Positions 9,203 through 16,595 of a stretch of 64,000 nt of DNA are shown in pieces. How positions within the stretch are numbered: the stretch's first letter is position 1; each line of letters starts with the position of its first letter. Location of the stretch: assembly GCA_050998755.1 (NCBI GenBank), contig JBPCPW010000110.1, forward strand, positions 1 through 64,000, given 5' to 3'. Source of the DNA: JAXDLW01 sp050998755. Lineage in GTDB: Bacteria > Chloroflexota > Dormibacteria > DASZGP01. Below the pieces are notes generated by a model. It was given only the letters and a program-made list of their open reading frames with translations, made no database searches and was not told where the DNA came from. The position numbers and the translations under genes were made by a program.

Positions 9203-9987
9203 CGGTTGGCGCCGCTAAGATGACCCTTCAGTTCTGCGAGCGCCCCGCGCAGTCGCAACGACCGCAGGACGAGGGTGCCGGCAGGGCTGAGTTCGCCGTC
9301 GATGGGACCCATCACCATGAGTTCCCTGCTGGAATCAAGAGCAGCCAGAGCGCCAAGGAGCCCGCGCGCACCGAGCGCGGCCGGGTCCGTGACCCTGAAG
9401 AATCGAGACCCGAGTTGCCCGATGCGAAAGCTGCCGTCTCGGGTGGCTACCGTGAACTCGGCGAACCCAAATGCCTGCTGGCAGAGGCGGGCCTGAGGCA
9501 GACCGAAGATCGCCGCATCGGTTATCCCGGGGCTCGGTCGGCCGCCATCCCACCAGCCTCGCTCACCGATCGTGGTCATCCCCAGGGCGCGATACCAGGC
9601 CAGAGCCCGCTCGTTGGCCTCGAAGACGTCAAGGGTGAGCGTTTCCGCCCCCCTGTCAAGGCCGTCGGCGATCGCCGCGGCCAGCAGCCTCGCCCCCACT
9701 CCCCGACCACGCGCCGCCGGTTTCGTCGCGATGTATGAAAGGAAGAGGTCGGACCCCGCGCTGGTCACCTCAGCAACGGCAATCAACCCGTCTGCCCCGC
9801 TGTCCGCCACCAGAAAGCGGGGGGCAGCTAATGGCGCCCCCTCGATCGTGCCGGCGACGAAATCCTCCGCCCCAAAGCATCCATAGACGACCCGCTCGAG
9901 GATATGAGTGGCGAATCCCTCACGAATTGTCGAAACGATGGCCGCGGCATCACCTCCGTGGCCCAGTCGCACCAAGACCTCGGTCAT
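9199..9987 (-). CDS. GNAT family N-acetyltransferase
   Basis: The 262-residue protein has a GNAT acetyl-CoA-binding core at roughly residues 60-150. It includes TKPAARGRGVGARLLAAA (the R/Q-x-x-G-x-G/A pyrophosphate loop) and the EANERALAWYRALGM segment that closes the fold. The C-terminal hundred residues are family-specific and not recognised. Its position directly after the initiating sugar transferase and before aminotransferase genes suggests N-acetylation of an amino sugar nucleotide, like PglD, although it is not a hexapeptide-repeat enzyme. Confidence 0.8.
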   Translation of the reverse strand: MTEVLVRLGHGGDAAAIVSTIREGFATHILERVVYGCFGAEDFVAGTIEGAPLAAPRFLVADSGADGLIAVAEVTSAGSDLFLSYIATKPAARGRGVGARLLAAAIADGLDRGAETLTLDVFEANERALAWYRALGMTTIGERGWWDGGRPSPGITDAAIFGLPQARLCQQAFGFAEFTVATRDGSFRIGQLGSRFFRVTDPAALGARGLLGALAALDSSRELMVMGPIDGELSPAGTLVLRSLRLRGALAELKGHLSGANR

Positions 9988-10601
9988 GGGTTGGGTCTCA
10001 CCATGCCCCGCTCCACGTCGAGGTTGGCCATTCTGGCCTCAGGATCGGCGACGAACCCGTTTCTAGTGACAATGACGCCCACCGTTTTGAGCGCGATTTG
10101 TAAGTCGAGCGTCAGAGACCAGTTGCGGACGTACCAGACGTCGCATGCCAGGCGTTCGTCCCATGAGGTCGTGTTGCGGCCGTTCACCTGGGCCCAGCCC
10201 GTGACCCCGGGCCGCATTCTGAATCGTAGGCGCTCCTCATCAGATAGGAACCGCGAGTACCTCGTCAGCAAAGGTCTCGGCCCAATGAAGCTCATATGGC
10301 CAACGAATATGTTCAGTAATTGGGGCAGTTCGTCGAGGCTCCACGAGCGGAGCCGGAGACCCAGAGGTGACAGCCTGTCGCGATCCGCGAGCACGCCGCC
10401 GCGACCATCGCGATGATCCGCCATGGTTCGGAACTTGAGCATCATGAAGGGCTGTTCCTTCCACCCGGGGCGCTCCTGGGCAAAGAGGATTGGCCGACCC
10501 ATCCGCAACCTCACGGCGCAGGCGATGAGCACCAGGACTGGTGAGAGCAGCACAAGCAGCACCGCGGAACCAACGACGTCCACCGTCCGCTTTACGATCA
10601 T
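9984..10601 (-). CDS. Initiating sugar-phosphate transferase (PglC/WcaJ-type)
   Basis: This 205-residue protein is a small monotopic phosphoglycosyl transferase, the enzyme that starts a repeat unit by moving a sugar-1-phosphate onto undecaprenyl phosphate. It has one N-terminal hydrophobic re-entrant helix (residues 8-28) and the conserved core KRTVDVVGS, PILFAQERPGW, FRTM and SLDELPQLLNIFVGHMSFIGPRP. Catalytic Asp-Glu lies in the DELPQ stretch. It lacks the large N-terminal domain of WbaP/WcaJ and is PglC-sized. It is the first gene of the operon. Confidence 0.92.
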   Translation of the reverse strand: MIVKRTVDVVGSAVLLVLLSPVLVLIACAVRLRMGRPILFAQERPGWKEQPFMMLKFRTMADHRDGRGGVLADRDRLSPLGLRLRSWSLDELPQLLNIFVGHMSFIGPRPLLTRYSRFLSDEERLRFRMRPGVTGWAQVNGRNTTSWDERLACDVWYVRNWSLTLDLQIALKTVGVIVTRNGFVADPEARMANLDVERGMVRPNP

Positions 10602-10911
10602 GCTTTCACGACCGCCGGGCTGGGGCCCCGCGAGTTCTCGCCGGCAGCCCCACCCGCTTCCCCGTATGCGCGTTGACCCTCGCGGGTTTAGTCACGTGGG
10701 TTGGCCGAGAGAAGGGAGGTGAAGGCGGAGCCACACTGAAGGTTATAGCGTCGATGCTCGCGGCCGAGGCCCTCGGACTGGCGTTGCCTGCACGCTTCTC
10801 GGCCGGTTACCAGGCACGCTGCGACAGCCGGATGCACTCGACCATCAGGAGCACGAGCGCAGCGACTACGCCGCGCGCACATCCGTGCCATCCTCGATGG
10901 CACCGCTCCCT
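10602..10911. other. Intergenic region upstream of the polysaccharide operon
   Basis: No coding frame is supported in these 310 bp. It should hold the promoter of the ten-gene operon on the minus strand. A TATAAC box (10740-10745, read on the minus strand) about 140 bp before the first start codon is a candidate, but the matching -35 is poor. It would leave a leader of roughly 130 nt. Confidence 0.4.
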
Positions 10912-11700
10912 CTAGACGATCCCCACCTGCTTCAGGTCCGCCACCAGCCGGTCCGCCAAATATTTGTGGCCATCGACGGTGGGATTTTGGCCGTCGGCGG
11001 CGATGTACTGCGGCGCGTTCCCGCTGCCGACCTTTCCCTGCGTGCCAGTGATCCACTGCTCGGCGAGGGGATCGATAAAGGTCAGCCCGGTCGATTTGGC
11101 GGCCGCCTGGATTGAGTCGCGTGTTGACAACAGTTGCGCGGAGGGCTGGCCGCTTGGGGCGAAGGGGCCGAGGACCACTATTCGGGTCGCAGGCATGTCC
11201 TGCTTCAGCGTGGCCATCAGCGCGCTCGCCGCCTGCTGGACGTTGGTCTGCACGAAAGCCGCATCGGCCTGGCCTCCCGCCAGGACCGCGATATCCGGCT
11301 TGAAGCTCTCGAAATGCGTCAGCCGGGTGCTGAACGGATTGGGGCCCGGAACCGACGTCCCGCCGCCGTTTGAGTACCCGGTGCCAGCGATCCCGTCAAC
11401 ATTGACCTTCATCTCCAGCTGAGAGGCGGCCAGGTCGGCGTAGCCGCAAGGCTCCCCACAGTTGGTCCCGGCCCCGATCGCCCACCCGTCCCCGAGGAAG
11501 GCGATCGACTTGCCAGAAAGCAGCGAGCTGGGCGATGGGCTGGGGGTGGGCACCGCGGGGCTCTCCAGGGTTCGGACGGGCAGCGCCGCGGAGTTCCCGA
11601 CCCTCGGCGCCTGACTCCCCAGGTAGCCCGCGTAGACTACGGCGCCAATCGCAAAAACGAGGGCCACGCCGATCGCGAATAGGCCCCGCCTGTCAAACAC
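10912..11700 (-). CDS. SGNH-fold exported protein lacking catalytic residues
   Basis: The 262-residue protein starts with an N-terminal membrane anchor or signal segment (about residues 8-28). A Pro/Ser-rich linker and an SGNH/GDSL-type domain follow. Block I reads FLGDGWAIGAG, so the nucleophile Ser of GDS is Gly. Block III has GGQAD instead of GxND. Block V reads DGQNPTVDGHKYLADRL, with Asn where the catalytic His of the DxxHP motif normally lies. The domain is otherwise complete. It is probably an extracytoplasmic pseudoenzyme, perhaps binding cell-wall glycans. The adjacent sortase suggests a cell-envelope role. Start is a GTG. Confidence 0.72.
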   Translation of the reverse strand: MFDRRGLFAIGVALVFAIGAVVYAGYLGSQAPRVGNSAALPVRTLESPAVPTPSPSPSSLLSGKSIAFLGDGWAIGAGTNCGEPCGYADLAASQLEMKVNVDGIAGTGYSNGGGTSVPGPNPFSTRLTHFESFKPDIAVLAGGQADAAFVQTNVQQAASALMATLKQDMPATRIVVLGPFAPSGQPSAQLLSTRDSIQAAAKSTGLTFIDPLAEQWITGTQGKVGSGNAPQYIAADGQNPTVDGHKYLADRLVADLKQVGIV

Positions 11701-11762
11701 CCGACATCAGAGCAACGGCGGTCCAATCATCAGCACGGCCCGAGTGTAGTGCCCGTCATGAG

Positions 11763-12341
11763 TCAGGCCGGGCTGGCGAACACCACCTGGCGCGGGTCGT
11801 TCAGGTTGTAGGTGGTGCAGGTCACCAGCACCAGCTGCTCGGTGTCCTTGGCCTGCAGCGGGCTGAGATCGTTGACCGGCCAGCGCGGGTGGTACTCCGT
11901 GATCACGTACTGGAGGTCGGCCTTGTTGGGCCGCCGGATGATCACGTGCTGGCCAACCCTGGTGTTGAAGAGCGGTCCGAACATGCCGGTCTGGGCGTGC
12001 GCGTAGATCATCGAGCGCTTCCCTGCCCCGGGCTCCGCCAGGAACGGATCCAGGACGGCCTTATAGAGCGGTGCATTGACGCCGTCCCCGGGCACCACCG
12101 GGAGGTCGATACCCAGCTCCGGCACCTGGATCCGCATCCCATCCACCGGTGTGGTGACCGGGGAGGGCGTGGGCGCTCCGGACGGCACCGGGTCCGGACT
12201 GATGATTTGCACTGGGGGCGGTAGCAGCGTGCTGTGCGCCGTCGGCTTCCTGTTGGACAGCAGGCCGCCAACCGCAAGGACGACCAGGATGAGGCCGAGT
12301 AGAAAGACCGCTACGGGCCAGCGCCGCCTCAGAGTCGCCAT
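11763..12341 (-). CDS. Sortase (class E/F-like transpeptidase)
   Basis: This 192-residue protein has an N-terminal transmembrane anchor (residues 9-29), a Pro/Ser/Thr-rich linker and a sortase domain. The catalytic His is in IYAHAQTG, the Cys in LVLVTCTTYN and the Arg in LNDPRQVV. It cleaves sorting signals on exported proteins and links them to the cell wall or another amine acceptor. The short domain and the His-A-x-x-G context resemble class E/F sortases of GC-rich bacteria. A matching LPDTA sorting signal occurs at 56.8 kb. A TAGGCT box 9 nt before the ATG may give a leaderless mRNA. Confidence 0.9.
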   Translation of the reverse strand: MATLRRRWPVAVFLLGLILVVLAVGGLLSNRKPTAHSTLLPPPVQIISPDPVPSGAPTPSPVTTPVDGMRIQVPELGIDLPVVPGDGVNAPLYKAVLDPFLAEPGAGKRSMIYAHAQTGMFGPLFNTRVGQHVIIRRPNKADLQYVITEYHPRWPVNDLSPLQAKDTEQLVLVTCTTYNLNDPRQVVFASPA

Positions 12342-12404
12342 GGTCAGCCGAGCCTATCAACCCCGATCGTCGTCGGCTTACCAGCAGGACGTCCTGCATT
12401 AGCC

Positions 12405-12410
12405 TATCTT
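12405..12410 (+). promoter_or_regulatory. -10 box of leaderless vapBC promoter
   Basis: TATCTT lies 6 nt before the ATG at 12417, leaving no room for a Shine-Dalgarno sequence. The transcript probably begins at or next to the start codon. Confidence 0.5.
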
Positions 12411-12416
12411 CTTTAC

Positions 12417-12689
12417 ATGCATCAATCCGCCAAGCTAAGTAGCAAGTACCAAGCGACCGTGCCAGCAGCCGTCCGCCGTGCCCTGGGCCTTCGGCCGGGG
12501 GATCGCATCGATTTCGAGGTGGCCGCCGAAGGGGAGATTGCAACCGTCACGATGCGCCGCCACCCCACTCTTGACGAGGTCGCCGGCACGGTCCCCGTGC
12601 CCGACGCGATCCGGGGCCTCTCCTGGGCGGAGATCCGCGGGCGGGCCTGGGCACCTCTGGTCGACGACGCGGTCGAGCCGGCGCAGTGA
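12417..12689 (+). CDS. vapB: AbrB/SpoVT-type antitoxin
   Basis: The 90-residue antitoxin carries an N-terminal swapped-hairpin AbrB DNA-binding domain. It has LSSKYQATVPAAVRRALGLRPGDRID at the usual position, plus a C-terminal tail that would wrap the toxin. It represses its own operon and neutralises the PIN toxin that follows. The stop overlaps the toxin start by 4 bp (GTGA). This is the first pair of the toxin-antitoxin island. Confidence 0.85.
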   Translation: MHQSAKLSSKYQATVPAAVRRALGLRPGDRIDFEVAAEGEIATVTMRRHPTLDEVAGTVPVPDAIRGLSWAEIRGRAWAPLVDDAVEPAQ

Positions 12690-13087
12690 CACCCACGGCG
12701 ATCCTGGATACAAGCGTTCTGGTCCGATACCTGACCAACGACGACCCGACGCGCGCCGATGCTGCGCGGAAGCTGATCGCGGCGCAGCACGAGGGCGCGC
12801 TCCTCCTGCCAGACGTCGCGATGGCTGAGCTCAGCTCGGTGCTCCTCCGCGTTTACCGCTGGCCGCCCGGCGACGTGGCCCGCGCGCTCCGAGCGGTGGT
12901 CACGAACCGGTCAATCGAGGTCCCCGGTGCAACTTTGTGGCTGGATGTCGCCGACGACGTGGAGAAGGGTTTCGGCCCCGTTGACGCCTACCTGCAGCGC
13001 ACCGGGTTGGCCGACGGTCTTCCGACGCTGTTCACCTTCGACAGCGGCATCCAGCCACTCACTGGTCTCAGCTGCCAGAGTCCGTAG
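12686..13087 (+). CDS. vapC: PIN-domain toxin VapC
   Basis: This 133-residue PIN ribonuclease has the first acidic residue in ILDTSVLVRY, the second in MAELSSVL and a third in PVDAYLQRT. TFDSGI closes the fold. VapC toxins cleave tRNA or rRNA when released from their antitoxin. GTG start, coupled by a 4-bp overlap to the antitoxin. The third motif is slightly unusual in having PVDAYL rather than DALLAA, but the acidic residue is kept. Confidence 0.85.
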   Translation: MTPTAILDTSVLVRYLTNDDPTRADAARKLIAAQHEGALLLPDVAMAELSSVLLRVYRWPPGDVARALRAVVTNRSIEVPGATLWLDVADDVEKGFGPVDAYLQRTGLADGLPTLFTFDSGIQPLTGLSCQSP

Positions 13088-13114
13088 GCCGTGCCACGGT
13101 AGCCGACCACCTGG

Positions 13115-13498
13115 CTAACCCAGAACGGTTAGGCCAAGTTCTCGCGCGGAAGCGGCCAACCGCTCGTCAAAGGTCGCAACGGAGCCCCCCACCTGCTGCG
13201 CCGCCAGCAGCACACAGCAATCCGGGAGCCTCAGTCCTCTGCGGGCTCTGAGCATGGCGAGCCGCATGGGAGCTTCCTCAGGCAGCCCGACCGACTGGAT
13301 CTCCAGCTCCTTCAGAGCGAGGTCGGCACGGTCCAACTGCCCCGCGCGGGCCGGCCCGACCAGGACCTCGGCGAGGGTCAGGGGGCTGGCCCCCAGGGGC
13401 TCGTCGTCGGCGCTCAGCAGCAGACTCGTGGCGCGTTGGTGATGGGCGTCACCCGCGTCCAGGTGGGCGATCAGCACGTTGGCATCGAGAACGATCAC
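13115..13498 (-). CDS. vapC: PIN-domain toxin VapC
   Basis: The 127-residue PIN toxin has acidic residues in VLDANVLIAHLD, LAEVLVGPAR and LPDCCVLLAA. ATFDERL lies near the end. The LAEVLVGPAR form is shared with the toxin at 14101, so the two are related even though their antitoxins are of different types. GTG start overlaps the antitoxin stop by 4 bp. Confidence 0.85.
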   Translation of the reverse strand: MIVLDANVLIAHLDAGDAHHQRATSLLLSADDEPLGASPLTLAEVLVGPARAGQLDRADLALKELEIQSVGLPEEAPMRLAMLRARRGLRLPDCCVLLAAQQVGGSVATFDERLAASARELGLTVLG

Positions 13499-13764
13499 GC
13501 CGGCCAGTCTTCACGGAGCTCATGGAGGTAGTCGGTGCCGTACGCGCCGGTCAGGGCACCCGCCGTCGCCCGGACGCGCTCGCTGCGCCTGGCGCCCGCC
13601 TTCTCCCGGTCAGCGCGCACAACTCGATGCCCCTCCGCCAACAGACGCAACACCAGCCGGCTGCGCCGATGCTTGTCGGCGGGCCAGCGCTTGGCGGCGT
13701 CGTCAAGGGCCTGGGCGACCTCATTGGTTTCAGTTATCAGGTGTCGGGGTCGGCTGGTCGGCAT
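13495..13764 (-). CDS. Putative antitoxin of a VapC pair
   Basis: This 89-residue, highly charged protein is not a recognisable AbrB, ribbon-helix-helix or Phd protein. It is called an antitoxin because it sits upstream of a PIN toxin with a GTGA stop/start overlap. The residues TNEVAQALDDAAKRWPADK look helical, and the arginine-rich centre could contact DNA. A TACACT box 5 nt before the ATG suggests a leaderless transcript. Confidence 0.6.
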   Translation of the reverse strand: MPTSRPRHLITETNEVAQALDDAAKRWPADKHRRSRLVLRLLAEGHRVVRADREKAGARRSERVRATAGALTGAYGTDYLHELREDWPA

Positions 13765-13769
13765 GGCTC

Positions 13770-13775
13770 AGTGTA
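13770..13775 (-). promoter_or_regulatory. -10 box of leaderless antitoxin promoter
   Basis: Read on the minus strand, TACACT lies 5 nt before the ATG at 13764. A short inverted repeat (GTGT-A-ACAC) overlaps it and could be the autorepression site. Confidence 0.45.
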
Positions 13776-13825
13776 ACACCATAGCGGCGGTGTATCACAA
13801 GCTGCCAGATTCGCCTCGGCGAGTG

Positions 13826-14110
13826 ATGCTAAGGTTTACTCATGATGACCGAGTCAAGGTCGTGAGGCGTCGCGGCTTCACCAGGCTTTCGAGCAAGAGA
13901 CAGGTGACGGTGCCGCTGGGGGTCGTCAATGAACTCCATCTGCAACCCGGGGATGAGTTCAAGGTCGAAGCGGACGGCGATCGTGTGGTCCTCTCCCGGG
14001 AGCGGGGCCGCGAGGCGCGCCGGCTGGATGCGATCGCCGGGGTGGCGGGGAGCCTGCCCGAAGTCTGGAAGCCTGGCGACCTCCAGAACCTGCGCGACGA
14101 ATGGCGCTGA
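13826..14110 (+). CDS. vapB: AbrB-type antitoxin
   Basis: An AbrB swapped-hairpin domain is present: FTRLSSKRQVTVPLGVVNEL followed by QPGDEFKVEADGDRVVL. The tail GSLPEVWKPGDLQNLRDEWR is typical of antitoxins paired with PIN toxins. The ATG at 13826 gives 94 residues. A GTG at 13862 in the same frame, just before the conserved domain, would give 82. The toxin gene overlaps its end by 10 bp. Part of the coding sequence (13948-13966) recurs exactly at 16028-16046, in a recombination scar. Confidence 0.75.
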   Translation: MLRFTHDDRVKVVRRRGFTRLSSKRQVTVPLGVVNELHLQPGDEFKVEADGDRVVLSRERGREARRLDAIAGVAGSLPEVWKPGDLQNLRDEWR

Positions 14111-14490
14111 TCGTCCTGGATGCGAGCGTCATCATTGCTCTTCTCGATCCCGGTGATGCCCTTCATCGAGCATCGCGCCGGGAGTTTGAGCGCGTTGCCG
14201 CCGAGGACGTAGCGATTCCGGCCTCCGCCCTCGCTGAGACCCTGGTCGGACCCGCGCGAGTTGGCAAGCTCGAGGAAGCATGGACCAGGATCCAGTCGCT
14301 CGACCTGCGCGTTGCACCGGCAGAGGAGTCGGTCGCGCTGGAGGCCGCGCGGTTGCGCGGGCGGCACCGTGAATTGAGACTTCCAGATGCACTCGTCATC
14401 GCCACGGGCGAGGTTCTGGGCGCCGCGTCCATCCTCACGGGTGATCGGAGATGGAAGCCATTCTCGCGGCGCGTGACCGTGATCGCCTGA
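14101..14490 (+). CDS. vapC: PIN-domain toxin VapC
   Basis: The 129-residue PIN toxin has its acidic residues in VLDASVIIALLD, LAETLVGPARVG and LPDALVIATG. LTGDRRWKPF lies near the C-terminus. All motifs are intact, so it should be an active ribonuclease. The ATG lies inside the last codons of the AbrB antitoxin, which couples translation of the pair. Confidence 0.88.
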   Translation: MALIVLDASVIIALLDPGDALHRASRREFERVAAEDVAIPASALAETLVGPARVGKLEEAWTRIQSLDLRVAPAEESVALEAARLRGRHRELRLPDALVIATGEVLGAASILTGDRRWKPFSRRVTVIA

Positions 14491-14540
14491 TTGTAGTGTG
14501 CCTCCGTATGCTGCCCTGGCCCTGTGAGTAAAGCCCAGGC

Positions 14541-14984
14541 CTAGCCTTCGACGGCGATTTCCCGGGGGTGTCGCCAGCGCAGGCCCGGGAAGCGGCTGAA
14601 GTCGCGGTCGGTGGTGATCCACTCGCTGCCTGATTCCAGCGCGATGGCGGCCAGGTAGGCATCCGGGACCAGGTTCCCGCGCGCCCCAGCGTCCTCGCAG
14701 AGTCTGGCGAAGATCTGCCAGTGGCGGGGACCAGGATTGGTCACAACGCAGTTGTCGGCACCGCGCACGCCCGCGACGAACGCCCAGGCCCGCTCCGGCG
14801 GAGTGGGTTGAGCGAATACCCGGGGGTGGGTCACGACTCTCAGGAAGCCGCTGAGAACGAGGTCCGCGACGCCGAACGCCTGGGGGGACTCCATGATGTC
14901 GTGCAGCCAGTCCCGGCAGAGCGCATGGAGGGGGGCGTCTTCGCGGTGAGCGTGGACCAGGACGTTGACGTCAGGCAGGACCAC
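14541..14984 (-). CDS. vapC: PIN-domain toxin VapC
   Basis: This 147-residue toxin belongs to the VapC subgroup with PDVNVLVHAHREDAPLH at the N-terminus. It also has the SGFLRVVTHPRVF segment and VPDAYLAAIALESG with ITTDRDFSRFPGL at the C-terminus. It shares that architecture with the toxin at 16140, so the two are paralogues within the island. The start overlaps the antitoxin end by 14 bp. GTG start. Confidence 0.9.
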   Translation of the reverse strand: MVLPDVNVLVHAHREDAPLHALCRDWLHDIMESPQAFGVADLVLSGFLRVVTHPRVFAQPTPPERAWAFVAGVRGADNCVVTNPGPRHWQIFARLCEDAGARGNLVPDAYLAAIALESGSEWITTDRDFSRFPGLRWRHPREIAVEG

Positions 14985-15222
14985 GCGTCGGCTCCATCAG
15001 CTCGGCCAGTGCCGCCGAGTCGTCCAGGTCCACACCCGGCTGCAGCCCGCCGCCGCCAAAGGTGGGAAGGTCCGTCCTGGGTCGCGCCGTCGCGCGCTCG
15101 CTCCTTCTCAACACCTCACGAAGGCCATCCTCGATCAGCGCGGTCAGCGTTCGCCCGGTGCTGCCGGCCATCGCCTTGGCGTCCCGCAGCAAGGCGTCGT
15201 CCAACCTGATGGTCGTACGCAT
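14971..15222 (-). CDS. vapB: Ribbon-helix-helix antitoxin VapB
   Basis: The 83-residue protein opens with a ribbon-helix-helix DNA-binding domain (MRTTIRLDDALLRDAKAMA). It ends with the VapB toxin-binding tail LPTFGGGGLQPGVDLDD. The DNA for the tail (14995-15045) is repeated exactly in a gene-free scar at 16046-16096. A very similar tail is found at the end of the toxin at 16834. Confidence 0.88.
   Translation of the reverse strand: MRTTIRLDDALLRDAKAMAGSTGRTLTALIEDGLREVLRRSERATARPRTDLPTFGGGGLQPGVDLDDSAALAELMEPTRGPA
14995..15045. repeat. 51-bp direct repeat, copy A
   Basis: This stretch inside the antitoxin tail is identical over 51 bp to 16046-16096. It begins CATCAGCTCGGCC and ends CCCGGCTGCAG. 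Confidence 0.9.
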
Positions 15223-15229
15223 GCATCAA

Positions 15230-15235
15230 AGCATA
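15230..15235 (-). promoter_or_regulatory. -10 box of leaderless vapB promoter
   Basis: On the minus strand TATGCT lies 7 nt before the ATG at 15222. No Shine-Dalgarno sequence fits between them. Confidence 0.5.
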
Positions 15236-15297
15236 CCTTTGGGGCGTCAATATGTCTACCCGGGAGGGTGTCGCCCGCGGTGTATGATTCGTACATC

Positions 15298-15555
15298 ATG
15301 CAGCGAACCCAGATCTACCTTGACGAGCGTCAGATTGCGGAGCTCAAAGCGTCCGCGAGAGCCACGCGCCGGACCGTTTCCCAGGTCATCCGCGAAGCCA
15401 TCGACGACAAACTCTCACGCCCACGCGAGGTCGACGAATTTGATCGTGCCCTGGACGCGGCCGCTGGTCTGTGGGCGAAGCGTGAAGACATTGGCTCGAC
15501 CGACGAGTACGTTCGCCGGGTGCGGCGTGACCGCCGAGGCGCCGCCCTGCCGTGA
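15298..15555 (+). CDS. vapB: Ribbon-helix-helix antitoxin VapB
   Basis: From the ATG at 15298 this is an 85-residue protein. It has an RHH domain (MQRTQIYLDERQIAELKASA, then TVSQVIREAIDDKL) and a C-terminal tail rich in Asp and Arg. A TATGAT box lies 9 nt before the ATG. The GTG of the toxin overlaps its stop (GTGA), so the two are translated together. The longer frame upstream is not supported. Confidence 0.87.
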   Translation: MQRTQIYLDERQIAELKASARATRRTVSQVIREAIDDKLSRPREVDEFDRALDAAAGLWAKREDIGSTDEYVRRVRRDRRGAALP

Positions 15556-15926
15556 TCGTGGATTCGGACGTGATCATCGAGATCCTCCGAGGGAATTCCA
15601 GGACCATCGGATGGCTTCGGCAGCAGCGCGCGGCTGGGACGATCCTGCGCTACTCGCCGATCACCCGGGCCGAGGTCCGAGCAGGCGCGCGCCGCGCCGA
15701 ACAACCGACCATATCGGCGCTTTTCGCAAGTCTTGCCGTTGTGCCTGTCGAAGCATCCACCGCCGATATCGCCGGTGACCAGCTCTCGCGCTTCGCCTCG
15801 TCGCACGGCGTGCAGCTGGGAGATGCCCTCATCGCCGCCGCAGCGATCGAGCACGCCGATAACCTGGCCACCTTCAACGCCCGCCATTTTCCGGGTGTCA
15901 GGCATCTCGTTCGACCGCACCGTTAG
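15552..15926 (+). CDS. vapC: PIN-domain toxin VapC
   Basis: The 124-residue toxin has acidic residues in IVDSDVIIEILRG, ITRAEVRAGAR and GDALIAAAAIEH. ATFNARHFPGV lies near the end. It is complete and resembles VapC toxins of the FitB/VapC4 type. GTG start with a 4-bp overlap to its antitoxin. Confidence 0.88.
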   Translation: MIVDSDVIIEILRGNSRTIGWLRQQRAAGTILRYSPITRAEVRAGARRAEQPTISALFASLAVVPVEASTADIAGDQLSRFASSHGVQLGDALIAAAAIEHADNLATFNARHFPGVRHLVRPHR

Positions 15927-16027
15927 GTGTCCCTACCGCAACGGTGCGCTAACCAGAACTCAGCCGCCACATTCCGTTCGCGGCATCGTGATGTCGCCCG
16001 CTACCCGGCCGACTTCGCGCGGCGCCT

Positions 16028-16096
16028 CGGGGATGAGTTCAAGGTCATCAGCTCGGCCAGTGCCGCCGAGTCGTCCAGGTCCACACCCGGCTGCAG
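16028..16096. repeat. Chimeric scar built from two antitoxin gene pieces
   Basis: The region 15927-16139 has no supported gene. Inside it, 16028-16046 is identical to 13948-13966 (an AbrB antitoxin). From 16046 to 16096 it is identical to 14995-15045 (an RHH antitoxin). The two matches meet at a single base. This looks like a junction left by recombination between toxin-antitoxin genes, although an assembly artefact is not excluded. Confidence 0.75.
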
Positions 16097-16139
16097 GCCG
16101 CCGCCGGACCGGCTTCTACCTTCAGTCGCCGCGCTCGGA

Positions 16140-16595
16140 TTACTCGAAGGGATCCTGGGCGGTAACCCCTGGGAAGCGCTTGAAGCCTCGATCCCGGGTA
16201 TAGATCAGGCCGACGTCATGCTGTCTCATCAACCCGGCGATATGGGCGTCCGGAACGTCGTTACCTCGCAGGTGCTGTCCGGCGGTCGCCAGGAATATCT
16301 CCCAAAAACCGCTGCTCTCTCCCGGCGAGCGAACGTGTGGTTGTGTCAGGAGGGCCTCGATGTTCGATCGGGCTGCGTTGGGCGGCAGGGCACGGGGTAG
16401 GACGGCGGGGTGCGTCACCAAGCGTAGGTACGCCATTATCGTGGGCCAAAACAGGTACACGAGGTCGGGACCGGCAACGAGACGATCCACCAAATCAACC
16501 GCCACGGCATGAACCGGGTCAGCTCGATTGCTGGCGTAGACGAGAATGTTGGCGTCGACGGTGACGCTCAGTCGCCGCGCTCCAGCAGATCCCAC
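16140..16595 (-). CDS. vapC: PIN-domain toxin VapC
   Basis: The toxin has VTVDANILVYASNRADPVH, the MAYLRLVTHPAVL segment and VPDAHIAGLMRQH. IYTRDRGFKRFPGV lies near the C-terminus, as in the paralogue at 14541. Two starts are possible. A GTG at 16595 gives 151 residues and a 28-bp overlap with the antitoxin. A CTG at 16571 overlaps the antitoxin stop as CTGA and begins right before the PIN fold, as toxins usually do. The second matches the CTGA pattern seen elsewhere in this window. Confidence 0.87.
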   Translation of the reverse strand: MGSAGARRLSVTVDANILVYASNRADPVHAVAVDLVDRLVAGPDLVYLFWPTIMAYLRLVTHPAVLPRALPPNAARSNIEALLTQPHVRSPGESSGFWEIFLATAGQHLRGNDVPDAHIAGLMRQHDVGLIYTRDRGFKRFPGVTAQDPFE

